A DNA stretch of 64,000 nt from Litomosoides sigmodontis. Taxonomy: Eukaryota; Nematoda; Chromadorea; Rhabditida; Onchocercidae. The notes under the pieces were generated by a model. It did no database searches, was not told the origin of the DNA, and saw only the letters and a program-made list of their open reading frames with translations. Positions 13,260-39,190 of the stretch are shown here, one piece after another. The translations under genes were made by a program, and so were the position numbers. Each line of letters opens with the position of its first letter. The first letter of the stretch is position 1. The DNA lies in assembly GCA_963070105.1 (NCBI GenBank), contig OY718808.1, positions 6,177,738 to 6,241,737 on the forward strand. The letters run 5' to 3'.

Positions 13260-13954
13260 TGTTGTCGCAAAATTTGTGGATGAGGGATTAAAGCAGAACG
13301 AATTATTGCGCTTACGGATAGTCACAATCGGTGATTGTTTTAGAATGTATTATATTCGCTATTCTTCAGCCAAAAGAAACATAGTGATCTGGATTATTGG
13401 TGTTTTGTGTGATTATGTATGTAACAATATGAGGTTTGTGCTTGATATTCCCCTTCACATTTCAATTTTTTTCTTAGTTCCACTTCTGTGATCTGTTATT
13501 GCTGTACGTTTGTATTTGTTTCTTAAATAAAAAATACTTCAATGTTAAGTTTTCCAAAGCACATCGCTTGCTGTCTTGTCCAGCTTTTCCATTTATTTCT
13601 AAAAATATAATTGAGAACGCTGATATTTAAAATTATCAAAGGTTGATGTTTCTGTATGTCAGGGACAGTTTCGCTATAACTAGGCAGATGAATAGTCTAC
13701 CTTGAACCTCATAATTACTGCAGTTCTGTTGGATCGGGTTTCATTTTCTGAATTTGTTGGTGCTGTTTACATGTATTTTGATCGAAGTTCTGTTGATGGG
13801 GCTACTAGGCTGGATAGTATTTTTGGTTATTTTTTTTGCAGGAATGCATTGTGTGAGCGTTTTTGGAAATAATCGCAGCCACTAATTTTACTTGAATAGG
13901 AACCGTTAGTTGGATGGATTTTTCAAAAATATATGATTTTTTGTGATTTTGGCT
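13070..13954 (+). other. SAYSD1 3' UTR and HEATR5 5' region
   Basis: Contains the SAYSD1 3' UTR to about 13550 with its GT repeat, then AT-rich DNA. A poly-T tract ending TTTTTTTGCAG at 13841 is a good candidate trans-splice acceptor for the HEATR5 gene. If it is used, the leader carries a 13-codon upstream ORF starting at 13844, which could lower translation. The two genes share a strand, but the 886-base gap is larger than typical operon spacing in nematodes. Confidence 0.45.
13200..13257. repeat. (GT)n microsatellite
   Basis: Nearly pure GT run of about 58 bases in the presumed 3' UTR of SAYSD1, between its stop (13069) and AATAAA (13526). Confidence 0.97.
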
Positions 13955-28515
<14,561 letters not shown>

Positions 28516-29443
28516 TTTATTTCACAGGTAAAGGTTTTCAAAAGCATGTAGTCAACTTCGTTGACTATTAGGTGCACTCAGTTTCTTAGGTGGGCCACTT
28601 ACCACTCAGTCCCCATATTTTTTTTGATATCGTCGGGGACGCCTAATTTAAGCAAAGACGTCTTAATTTTTGACTTGCTGCGAAAAAATAGAAAACTGCA
28701 TCCGGAAACAATCGGTTTTATGTTCGATCTTTTTTAAGTGAAAGTGACTCCCTTTCAGGCTTGAAAATGTGTTCAGATGTAAAATTCATAACGGCGTTGG
28801 CTGCATGCCTTCCACTGCTGTTTTTTTGCAAGACTACTCGTCTTGCAGCGCTGCCGTTATTTGCATCCGGAAGCTAATGATGACACAGCAAGTGACACGA
28901 TCTTGCACTTTTGAAAATTTCTTTACCACTTGTACTCCTAGTTGTGTGCTTGAAGAGAATTATTGCTCAAATCCACCCTTTTTTCAAAAGTAATGGAAAT
29001 TTACACCACATATTTTTAGTTAAGGAAACTTATTCTTCTGGAGCAAAAAAGCTAAAACGAACTCTTTTTAAATGAACTTCAGGGTTTTTTAACATGCAGT
29101 GAAATGAAGGGCACTTACATGATGTCATCAGCTTCTACTTTTGCAATTTTTTGTTGGATTGTAAGTAATCAATTAGGATATAGTATTAATTTAAACTTTG
29201 TTTCTTTAACTTAATTTGATGATTCAAATGAACTTCCTAACATGTTGCGTTAATTTTGCTCAAGTTTATGTATCCATTGACTCAGAATTTAAGGACTTTG
29301 TGCGGGGAAGTCGTTGTAATTGAAAGTAATTCGATTTCTCTAAGAAGTTTAATGGTATGGTAGTGTTTTTAATGATAAAATGGCAAAGGTAATTGCAATT
29401 AACAAACCCTAAAATGTCCAGTGAAAGCAATTTTTATTCGATC
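28516..29443. other. Convergent 3' intergenic region
   Basis: Holds the 3' ends of HEATR5 (plus) and CNOT10 (minus). On the minus strand an AATAAA (29438-29433) begins only six bases after the CNOT10 stop. A 74-codon plus frame at 28769-28993 has no splice or homology support. No repeats seen. Confidence 0.4.
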
Positions 29444-32400
29444 TCAACTTTTTATTTTCCGTATTTGCTGCACAAGTAGACATTTTGCATCATCATTCTT
29501 ATACAACTTCATGTTAATGTAAACACCGAGAGAAACTGCTTCCGGAATTGATGTTATATCGCATTGTGTTGCGAGCTAAAATGAAAAGAAATAAGTATAT
29601 ATTCATGGGCTTTATATGGTAGGAAAAAATGGAAAAAATTCAAGAAACTTCTGGATAGTAAAGTATACAATCTTAAGTTACCTAATGAAGGTGCAGGATT
29701 CAGAGTCTATATGTCTAACAGAAAACCAAAGTTCATATAAAAGATACCAGCCCAAAAGTTGCTAGTGACTTGTTGAAGTTGCCACTTAACGCTTGTAACA
29801 ATGCTTTGTTATAGATAACGGCAGATATCGTGCTAGGCATAGATTGGAGTGGCACAGCTTGCGTTAAACATCCTATAGCCTCTGGTAAACGGTCCAGCAA
29901 CATCAGCGCTTCAGTCTATAAAATTTTAACATGACCGTAGAGATCTATACAGTTTTTTTTACAAACAAGCATTGATGCAGTGAAGAATAGGTATTATACA
30001 TTCACTAAATTGTTGGAAATATAATGCATGGTTCGCAAGAACTGATTACTTTTTTTGGTCACAAGTTGTTTAGGTTTTTGAATTAGAAGCCGATATAAGA
30101 TAAAACCCTTATATGAAAAATCAAAAGTTTACTTTAAAAAGCACTGCCATAAACTTGTGATGGGGAGAAACCTGTTGCAAACTAGCCAACTGACAAGCTG
30201 CCTTCAGTGCTAGACCATAACGACCAAGATTCAGATTAATGAAAGATGACGCTGCATATAACCATGGCAGCAAGTATACGCAATCCCGTTCAGTGCCTGT
30301 TAGAATTAAGGCATTTCTAATGCAGTGTGCAGCAAATTCCCAACTAATATGATTTTCTTGTACTTCATCGACTTCGTTACTAGAACTGAAAAGTAGTCAC
30401 AGATTTTAACCCAATTAGCAATAATCTATTTACCCAATATGAACAGTTTTGTTATCCAAACTAATGGCAACATTTATTTAGAAATTATTTTTCACATGGT
30501 ATACATAGAATTTTTGGTCTAATACTTGCGCATTAGGCCAAAGAACATAAAAATACGTATCTGAAGATGACAGCTGAGAAAGCCTGCTTTTGTTTAACAA
30601 ACATCTAAAGCCTTAACTGTCATATTTTGTGGCTATTCTCTCAAAAGATTAATAGACATGAAATACTTGCTTTGTTTCCCTAACAGAAGCAGTTGGGAGG
30701 ATAACATATCCGTTCTCCGAGGTTCCTACAACTTCTACCATTTGTCTATTAGTATCCATGCTATCATTTGTATTCTGCAAAATATAAAATGTAAGGAGCG
30801 GAAGGCGCGAGAACTACAAAGTCAATACCAAAAAAAAAATGTAATTTGTCGTAAATAGATAGCGCAACAAACTTGAAAGCATTGTACAAATGAACCTTTG
30901 TTAGTGTGTATATGCAGCATTCCGCAATTCGCAACCAAATCCGGGGCTGTTTTGAATAAAATGGAAGAATGGAAAGAAAAAGTGTAAAAGCAGATTCCGC
31001 ATGTCCACAGTGTAACTGAGCCAAAGCTGCATGATATATCAAGCAATGTCTCGGTAATGTTGATTCTTGCCAACTATAAAATAAAGAAATTATGCTCAAA
31101 GTTTGACACGATATAAAGAATTCCAAATAGCTATTCCCATGCTCCGAATTTAAAAGACTGATGTTACAGTAATCAAACATCGTTGAACAGTAGAAATAGA
31201 TCATACATCAATGAAAAACAATAACCTTAATTTTAATTTAACGCTTAGAGATCTCTAATAAAGTAATTTTTGAAGACTGCAAGGTCGTACATGAGAAATT
31301 CACTGCTACGGGTCCAGTCTGTTGAACTACCTCACTTTGTATTAATCAGGATGATTATTATTATGTATATTTATCATTACTGCAGACCTTTTTCTTCTTA
31401 TTTCCCTCACCGACATTGCTGATCGAAAATACGATTCAGCCAAATTTATGTTCTTCAGCGACATGGCATAAACGCATCCAAGAGCATTATCTACAAGTCT
31501 CCGTTCTTCATCCTGAATTCATGTCATATGATTACAGAATTGATCCACTATATGAAATTAATAAAATTAAAAACTAAAATCTATGCAAAGTTAATTGATA
31601 AATAATCTTTGATAAAATTCTTATTTTTCTAAATAAATCGGAGTAAGAGAAAGGATGAAATATTTTGGTACATAAAAACCAGTTGCAAGGGCAGTAATTC
31701 AAAGCTATTATCAAAGATACAAAAAAAGAAAAGAGAATTGACTGCTCTTTCTTGTGCTACCTGAAGTGAAGGACGGAATTGCAAGAGTCGATTTACTGCA
31801 CGTGTTGCATTACCATTCTTAACATCAAGCTCAGACTGTATAAGGCACCAGTGCAACAACTGCAATTCAAAAATAACAATAATGTAATTATACAAATTAT
31901 AAAATATAAACCAAAATAATTCTGAAAAATCGAAAATGAATTCCTTGAAAACGAAGATAAAGAAACACAAACCTCATGTTTCACAGTAAAATCGGTTAAT
32001 GATGACGTCTGAGCAAGGCGACACCGTATACGGCACTCCAAGCAAGCAAAGTAGTCACGCTGAACAATATTTGCCTGACGCCACGCAGTGCTGTCACGAA
32101 GTTTGGCTGCTTGCTTCAGTGCTAATTTTGGTTGACATAAAGTCAGACTTACTTCAATTTCCAATAATGAAAGAGCACAGAAGAGTGCATCTAAAACCCA
32201 TTTACTGAATAAAATCAACGTTATAAAACAAGGAATGCTGAGTACAGTATATTTAAAATCTTTACTCAAGAAAAACAGCAACTAACCTGATAAAGTATTA
32301 GTTGTCATTATACGTTGTAGAATTTCCAGACAAGTTCGCCGATTCCCTCGGACAAAAGCATTCAGAGCTAAGTTGAATGCAGCGATTGCTTCGTCATCAC

Positions 32401-32929
32401 CATCTAAATCGTAGTCCCCACCAGGTTTCAACTGAAACGACAAATAGAAGTATTTTGTAAAAAGGAAGCTGTGATAGAAAATTATAATTCTATAAAGTTC
32501 ATTGCAAAATGAAATGGAAACACATACTCTAGGGAAAATATTTAGAATCGCAGTGTGGTAACTGGCGCTAAACAGCTCTGCTTTGCTTTTCGCTTCACAA
32601 AGAGCTAAATTAGCGCACAAACGACGTCGTTCCACATCGTCTTTGCTTTCATCCAGTGCTTTTTTCAGTAGTTCCGCGCATTTTACGAAGCGATGATTGG
32701 TAAATGCCTATAACAGGAAGACATTATTCGACCTGAAACTCGAAAATGAATGACTGAAGTGAGATGATTCGTGATATGGTACGTATATATGTATATATAC
32801 ATATGTATATAACTAAATCCTCACTTCTTTTGAGAGATCAGTGATATCTGATGTTGAAGAGTTCGAGGACGAGGGTGACGAGGATGATGAGAAACCACTG
32901 ATGGAAGAATGCGCTGTTGCGGCGCTCAT
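29444..32929 (-). CDS. CNOT10: CCR4-NOT transcription complex subunit 10 homologue
   Basis: Eleven exons join in phase to 555 residues: 32929-32825, 32707-32528, 32431-32287, 32190-31973, 31859-31761, 31512-31388, 31073-30896, 30774-30671, 30385-30172, 29915-29748, 29575-29444. The N-terminus is Ser-rich, then TPR-like helices follow. Recognisable blocks are RRLVDNALGCVYAMS and QPRIWLRIAECCIYT, matching human NPRLWLRLAECCI. Also recognisable are EFAAHCIRNALIL and the C-terminal PEAVSLGVYINMKL. CNOT10 is the TPR scaffold that, with CNOT11, docks on the N-terminus of CNOT1 in the deadenylase complex, mainly cytoplasmic. At 555 residues it is shorter than the human protein (744), mostly in the disordered linkers. 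Exon 8 appears to use a GC donor (ACAAA/GCAAGT), the only choice I found that keeps phase with exon 9. The gene converges on HEATR5. Confidence 0.92.
30386..30670 (-). other. Probable GC-AG intron in CNOT10
   Basis: Read on the minus strand, exon 8 ends ACAAA and the intron starts GCAAGT. The GT four bases further on (CAA/GTATTT) leaves exon 9 out of frame. Acceptor TTTTCAG. A second in-phase acceptor six bases inside exon 9 would add a two-codon variation. Confidence 0.6.
32785..32812. repeat. Short TATA/GTATAC-type repeat
   Basis: Imperfect, partly palindromic alternating TA/GTA run in the first intron of CNOT10. Confidence 0.8.
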
Positions 32930-33873
32930 TTCATCCTATATTTTCATCTCTACGCATAGATTCCAATTCAATACTTTGGCCAAGGACACAGTAGAAGCAG
33001 ATGACAGAATGAGAAAAATAGTGTTGATAGCGACATTAGTAAAGTTCATGTCTGTTTCACGCTACACGTCTACAAGCAAGTAAGAAGGGTCATAGCACAG
33101 CTAAGGCTTGGGCTAGCAGCACAGAATCGATTCTCACATTATTGCAAAGGTCAGACTTTGCAGCGAAGGACAAGCACAACAACTACCGAAACCTCTTACA
33201 CAAAACTGCAGGGAAAACGATCTCGACCCCTCCACCTTGAAGACTCCTCAACTTCCGCGCTGTCCGTATGAATCAGGAAAAGGCAGCACGGCCAGAAGGA
33301 GCTGTTTGAGTTACGATGCAGTGATGCCTCAAGTTTCGACGCCCGGGAATTCATAACGTGGGAGAGCACGTCGTCCCGATTCTGCGATGAAAGTTAATTG
33401 TTGCGAATTAATTGGCTTCACATATCCAATTCTCAGTCCTTCATCGAGTCATCTCAATTCGGAAGTGTTGTTTTTAAATTATATAATTTACTCTTTGCTC
33501 TCAGAACATGTAGCAATAAAATGTTCAATAAAATGATTTAAGTACAGATATTAGTATCAATAACAACTAAATTACTTGAAACGCTACATTTGCAAACAGT
33601 TTACATCTGGACGAGAACAGAAATTACGATGAAAGCAATGGAATTGGTACAACCAACCATTCGTCGTACGGTCAGGTATACTTTGCATCGAACGATTTTT
33701 AACTTACAAGCATAAACGATTGCATTTAAATTTATTGACAACAGCTATAGTATTGGTGTAAGTCTAATTCACTGCAGGAATTACATGATTGATGACCCAC
33801 AGCTCACATGAACACAATGTGAGTTTTTCAAGCAAACTTTGTGTATACGAAATATCGAACTGAGCTGTCATGC
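32930..33873. other. Region between CNOT10 start and CYP copy A end
   Basis: Contains the presumed CNOT10 promoter next to 32930. The segment 33080-33370 is GC-richer than its surroundings and has no supported ORF or repeat family. From 33604 onward the sequence is the 3' flank of the P450 duplication unit, including about 100 bases near identical at 39191-39300. Confidence 0.4.
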
Positions 33874-36800
33874 TTATGCAATTTTCGCATAATCCCCGAA
33901 TTTGCGTGGTTCGAAGCGTATGTTATTGCCAAATAAAGGTCGTATTACAAGTTCAGCGGACACACGCATCTGGTCGGTGCGCAATTTTGATTTGACCTTC
34001 AAGTTGCGCATTAGCAGTGCCAGAATGCACTTTTCCTCCATAAGTGCGAATCGTTGTCCTGCAAGAGTGATCCGTCCTTCTCCTATCAATAAAATTCTAA
34101 TTTAAAAATTCCTGTTTCAATACTGGTAAGGTTTTTCCTTCCACGGATTATTTTTCTCAACGTCATCTGCTTGAATCCAATTCCTAAAAGAATTTCTAAA
34201 GAAACTAGCAAAATCTTTCACCAATGCAATTTCTAGGTCCAGCAGAGAAAGGAATATATGAAAACGGATGTCTGGGCTGATTATCGAGGAATCGCTCTGG
34301 CTTGAATACTTCTGGGTCTGGCCAGTACCGTATATCTCGGTGAATCATCGATGCTATTATCATAACACCTGTGCCACGTGGCAACAGTTTATTTCCTAAA
34401 ATTAGGAGCTCTGAAACGTTCTTTTCCCAATTTGGCTTCTAAAGGAAGTTCTAAGCATATATTTGTAAGAACTAAGTATACGTGTGCTTTTCTATATATG
34501 GAACAATCTTATGGAGATTATAACAGAGAGAAAAGAGCATTAGAAATATCGTTAGAAGTTATTGACAGCAGGGCTGGGTGAACTTCTTAAACTTGCACTT
34601 GAAAAAGTTCTACCGATTTTTGTATCCTTAGTCAGCAGTCGTGCTTGCATCGGTACGCTGGGGAATAATCGAAGTGTTTCTTTGATACAGGCTTCCAAGT
34701 ATTTTAGTCGTCCGAGGTCTTCGTATGTTACAGATCTATCTTCTGAAAAATTTTAATGTTGCCACCATCTCCTTTACATATATATATATCGTAAAGGTAG
34801 GATACCTTCTCCTAGAACCTCGTCCAGTTCCTTTTGAACGTTTGCTTGGATTTCTGGATTGTTACCCATCAAATGCAAAAACCAGTTTATACTTGTTGAA
34901 GTTGTGTCATGCGCCTAAAATGGATTTCAAACATACCAATTATTAGCAGATAGTTCTGTGTAATCTTTGGGTTAAACAGTAAAAAGAGACTTCAAAAGTG
35001 AATGTATCCACTTCTTCCTGCACACCTTCCATGGGTAACTGACCCTTCGCGTGTAAATCAAGCATGAAGTCCAGAAATGCCATCCGTCGTTTACCTTAAA
35101 TATGATGTTAGTTCAGTGGTTGACAACGTTTTGTGATTGATACAACAACCCTTGTCGGATAACAAACCTATCCTACCTGATATTGTTTCGCTCTCCACAA
35201 GATTATCAATGCCTCCAGCTTCATCGACCATTCTTTTCCGATTTGCTATTGCCTGTAAGGTTAATTGTCTTCACTGAAAGCACTGTAGAAAGCATTATTG
35301 GTGTCTAAGTAAGATGTTCTTTTGGAGCAAATAATTGTGTTGCTAAATTACCGCAGCGGTAAATTCATGAAGTATTTCAGTGCACTTCTTTTCATCTTTC
35401 CCGCTGCCAAACATATTGTAAATAATATCGAGGTAAAAGTGTGCCTTGAGCGTTCGCTGATGAACCATGTACTTCATTCTTAAATCTCTCGTTTTCACTT
35501 GTTTTCAGTATTGGGAAAGAAACATACTTAGTCATTTGTTCCACAAGGGTATATAAAATGGTGAAGCTGAGAAATTTTATGTAAATTTTTCTACGAATTT
35601 TACGACTACTATTTGTCTTTAATTACCAGCCGGTCTCTTAAATGCCATTTAAGTAGTAGGGCAAACTTGCAAACAGCGTCCAAGTAAGGAGAAAACTTGT
35701 TCTGAGCATCGACATGTGTTCCGAGAGCGGCTTCGCAAATGATATCCAAGGTACAGAGAGATATCATGTGAAATATATCACTATACTGATCACCACACAA
35801 TGCGTGAAATTTGCGTAGAAGTGTTCGTCCGTGTTTATTATATACCTGAAACGCACAATCCACGTATGAATGAAGAGATCTGCTTACTAAAACGTAACAC
35901 TTATCGACCTGATTATTTACAGAGATAATTCGGCGCATCCGAATCATCCTACTTACCCTGACAAAATCCTTCAATATGTCATAGTGAAACGTCGGCGTGA
36001 GAAGCTTTCGTCTCACTCGCCACTTCTTCGGCTCACTGAAATGAAGTCGAATGGAACAGTTATTACTTTCAGTCTGATCAATTGAATTTGATCTCTAAAT
36101 TGATGTTTTTTAGTTTAATTCTAATTCGGTTAAAATACGAATTTTCTGTATGTCTTCGTAAGATATCGCATTGTCAAATCCAAATATAAAACTACGTTTA
36201 CAGATAGAATTTTGAGAATTGCCAATAGCACATGAGGAATCCCCTTTTTCCGTTGCAATCGTTTCTATGATTGGTCAGTTCGTTCAGTATCAAAAAGCGC
36301 AACCTGATGAGTAGTCCTTGTCCGATCCAACCACTTAAAAAACCGTATTGAAACGGTTTGTCTAAAATTTTATTACTTCCAAGAATAGCTTCACATTCTT
36401 CTGCGCCGTATAGCAAAACCCATGGCCAGGGACCGAACCAAACCCGACAAATGCGCTCTCCACGTGCTTGTAACATATATGCTAAGCCTTGGGCTTGCTC
36501 GAAGAATTCTATAATATGCTGCCACGCTTGATGTTTTACTTTGAGTTGCTTGAAATAATTTGTTGGAAATGAAATCCCTGTGATCGGTAACAGTTACTTC
36601 TATTATCCGTTCAATTGTTTTTTCGCTTTCCGTCTTATCCTTACTGTTCTTCTTCCTAATCAGTAGTCTTTCCTGGATCACTGTATTTCCGCAAATTCCG
36701 ACTAATTTTGAAAATTGGAATAAGAAAACAACAAAATGAAAATTTTTCTTTACTTCGGAAAGTTGAAATTTTAAACCGAGAAAAAATTGGTGACGTAAGA

Positions 36801-37186
36801 GAATTGAACTGAGGTACAACTGTGATAGAACTTGTGTAAATTCTACCGACCAAATTAGTTATCCATTAAATCCGAATTAATACGCATTATAGGATTAGTT
36901 CAAATAGTTTTAGATTTTGTAAGACACTATTTTCAAACTAATTGGTCAGCCGCAAATTCAGTTTTTCAAATGACGCTACAAACGTGGAAGTGTATACCAT
37001 CTGGTTTGAAGTGGAATTGATGCAAATTTCCTATAAGTGGCCAAGTTGGTGGTCCTTGTACCTCATTAATTTGCTTCAATATGGTTCTCAGCTTTTTGAT
37101 AACGAAGTAAGCGATCCAGACGAACACCACCGTTATCAGTGACGCACTTATCAATCCCATCGTTGGTTTCAGGAAAGTTCCGGAAA
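33604..37186. repeat. P450 tandem duplication unit A
   Basis: Direct tandem duplicate of 39191-42609. Matching is mosaic. 33604-34324 and 34868-36497 are near identical to unit B, introns included. 34325-34867 and most of 36509-36940 are strongly diverged. About 36940-37186 is again close. Confidence 0.93.
33874..37160 (-). CDS. Cytochrome P450, CYP4 clan, copy A
   Basis: Eleven exons give 509 residues: 37160-36998, 36508-36304, 36035-35957, 35845-35667, 35478-35352, 35252-35177, 35094-34991, 34914-34806, 34742-34614, 34395-34222, 34058-33874. All expected P450 elements are present. These are an N-terminal membrane anchor (residues about 3-21), the [14 protein letters not shown] proline-rich hinge, the C-helix [14 protein letters not shown]-helix AHDTT (312-316), ExxR (369-372), PERF (423-426), and heme loop [14 protein letters not shown] with Cys447. 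The AHDTT core and QRFALMEEK after the heme loop point to the CYP4 clan; in nematodes such enzymes hydroxylate fatty acids or sterols at the ER. The acceptor of the last exon is the inner CTTGCAG. The outer in-frame one would insert seven residues (EGRITLA) into the invariant CIGQRFA. Looks functional. Confidence 0.93.
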
Positions 37187-37363
37187 GATGACAGTTGCAT
37201 TTTTCCTCTTGGGAATTTGTTGGAGAATAGATATTATAAATCCTATGCTGATAACAGAGGGGAACGCACGAGACGATAATTCTGATGTTTGATTGCTTTG
37301 AAGCTATTAATTTACGGTCGAAAACACTTCAACTACTGTCTTCTGTAACTTTGGAAGGAATAA

Positions 37364-37525
37364 TAATACATTCACTAAAATCGAACTGTAGGCATTAAAT
37401 GAATAAAGTGAGAAAGAATTGCATTTTTACAATAATAATACGCTTGCAAGAATACATCCACTAAAAAAAATTTCCAAGACTGTCAATTTATTTAATGGCC
37501 ACCGTTCGATTTTAGTGAGTGTATT
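37364..37525. repeat. Inverted repeat, 22-base arms
   Basis: Arms 37364-37385 and 37504-37525 are reverse complements with one mismatch (core CACTAAAATCGAAC), separated by 118 bases. A further imperfect copy of the left arm (CATCCACTAAAA) lies inside. It could be the remnant of a small MITE-type element; no flanking target duplication was confirmed. Confidence 0.6.
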
Positions 37526-37535
37526 ACTTACTATA

Positions 37536-37597
37536 TTAGCCTAACTTCGTCAGAATCATTTCTATTTCAAATGGAAAATTTGACGAAGTTAGGCTGA
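37536..37597. ncRNA. Pre-miRNA-like hairpin (candidate)
   Basis: A perfect 15-base stem pairs AGCCTAACTTCGTCA (37538-37552) with TGACGAAGTTAGGCT (37581-37595). It extends inward through a G:U pair, an A:U pair and CATTT/AAATG (37557-37561 with 37569-37573). Total length of about 62 bases with a small terminal loop is the size of an animal pre-miRNA. Because it is nearly symmetric, either strand could be transcribed. It may instead be a palindromic transposon remnant, given the neighbouring inverted repeat. Confidence 0.35.
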
Positions 37598-39190
37598 AAT
37601 AAAAATTGGAAAGTGTCGTGGATGAAACGGCGCAAGGGCACACACGTACGTTTCTGTTTCTGAGTGAAAGCAAAAGATTACATCAGAGATGTCCCTTCAA
37701 CGATGACGTTGCTATAAATAGCGTGAGGAAGGAAAAGAGACTCGACGGACGATAACAATCTTGCACTGAGTGCTTTGGTGCAAGTTCCCACTGATATTTA
37801 TCTCATGTTGACTACTCTCCTAAGTTTAGAATGCTATCTTTGATTGTGCGAACGAAATTCTGACGGTTTCTTTCATGTCGCATAGCTGCAAGCAGTCTTT
37901 TCGGCAGCTTTGCACTTCCCACCTACGTAGCTAGCAGTGAGTTAGCACGGAAGGTTCCATTATCTTCCTGTGAGATTACTACTCGTCCATCATAAAACGA
38001 ATTGATACGTGACATTTAGATTCAGACAAATGAAAAAGATTTGAAAAAAAATATAGATTTGAAATGACCTGCTGTTAATGCAAGCTGCAATTTTGTACTG
38101 TCTGTCTGGATATTTCGTCGGCTCAAAACTGCTCTTTGTTTGTTGTCATCTTTGTAGGAAAGGAGTAGAGAGGAAAAATTTGCTACGTCAAATATCTTTT
38201 GATCTGTTCTCTCGTTTTTTTTTGATAATATCTTAGTGAATTTCATCTCAGTGGAACTTGTTTCTTCATACCTTAACTTAAAAAATTTTTCTTAAAAAAT
38301 TTGTTTTTCCACACATCAAAAATTCTGCTTTATCGTATTTCGTCACTGTAATCAGATTTACAATTTCAGCTATCCAACAAATGTTTCCGGTTTTTTCATT
38401 TTCAAAAGTATGCATTCGAAATTGATTTATAGCTACATCATCAATAGGTGTTGCATAAAAAGCGAAAAAAAAAACAAACATCTTTGGATTGAAAGAAATC
38501 GTTTACTAATTTAAACTCTTTGTTAAAGAAAAATTAAGATATATTAAATCAAATTCCAATCGGAAAAGTCAATAACGCTGAAGTAACTTTGTTCGGAAGA
38601 GTGATCACAAGGGACGAGTTAATTTGCCACAAAGACAGATAGATAGTACTGCAGTTCTTCCCAAAGCAAAAGATTGAAGCTGAAAAATAGCGATTTCTTT
38701 GCGAAGAAAGAATAGAAAATGGACAAATCAAAGTTAAGCAAGAATGGCAAGTGAAACAAATTACAATTAAAAATTTTAGTTTATTTTTATGAATCAGTCA
38801 TTTAATACAACTAGTTCGACAGTCATACATGTCACTTGACAAAACTTTATTTAAAATAGTATTCCAATAGTTTTATCGGATCATCCGAAATCACTACAAT
38901 CCATCAGTGCAGGAAAGGTATTCTTCCCAGATTGTTTAACTGATTTCTATTTCCGTAAAGAGAGGTTAGATCATTGCTCTTAACTAGAAAGGTCAAATCA
39001 TTTCTCGTAACTGTTTCGGAAGAAAGGTGCACGAACACCGTTGGACTCGTCTGTAACAGCTGGAGAAAATGCTCAAAATGCAAATGTCATCTGAACTTAA
39101 TGCGATCTACCCGCTGCGCAGGAACGAAGTTCTTCTTTCACGTTTTACAGACAGTGCTGAGTTGTTTACTCAGACAGCCAGTTTACTGTA

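Larger units (their letters stand above)
37161..39190. other. Spacer between the two P450 units
   Basis: About 2 kb upstream of copy A and downstream of unit B's 3' flank. It should contain copy A's promoter. It holds the 37364-37525 inverted repeat and the 37536-37597 hairpin. No ORF with coding character or splice support was found. Confidence 0.5.

Noticed and set aside
13089..13491. Plus-strand ORFs of 64 and 124 codons over the GT repeat
   Set aside because: They consist of a Val-Cys run from the microsatellite within the SAYSD1 3' UTR.
30822..31073. 83-codon alternative frame of CNOT10 exon 7
   Set aside because: The other frame contains the conserved PRIWLRIAECC block and splices in phase.
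34059..34089. In-frame extension of the P450 last exon (EGRITLA)
   Set aside because: It would split the invariant CIGQRFA heme-loop sequence; the inner TTGCAG acceptor restores it in both copies.
36391..36819. 142-codon minus-strand ORF over P450 intron 1 and exon 2
   Set aside because: Wrong frame; the P450 frame starting at EFFEQAQG has the right phase and homology.
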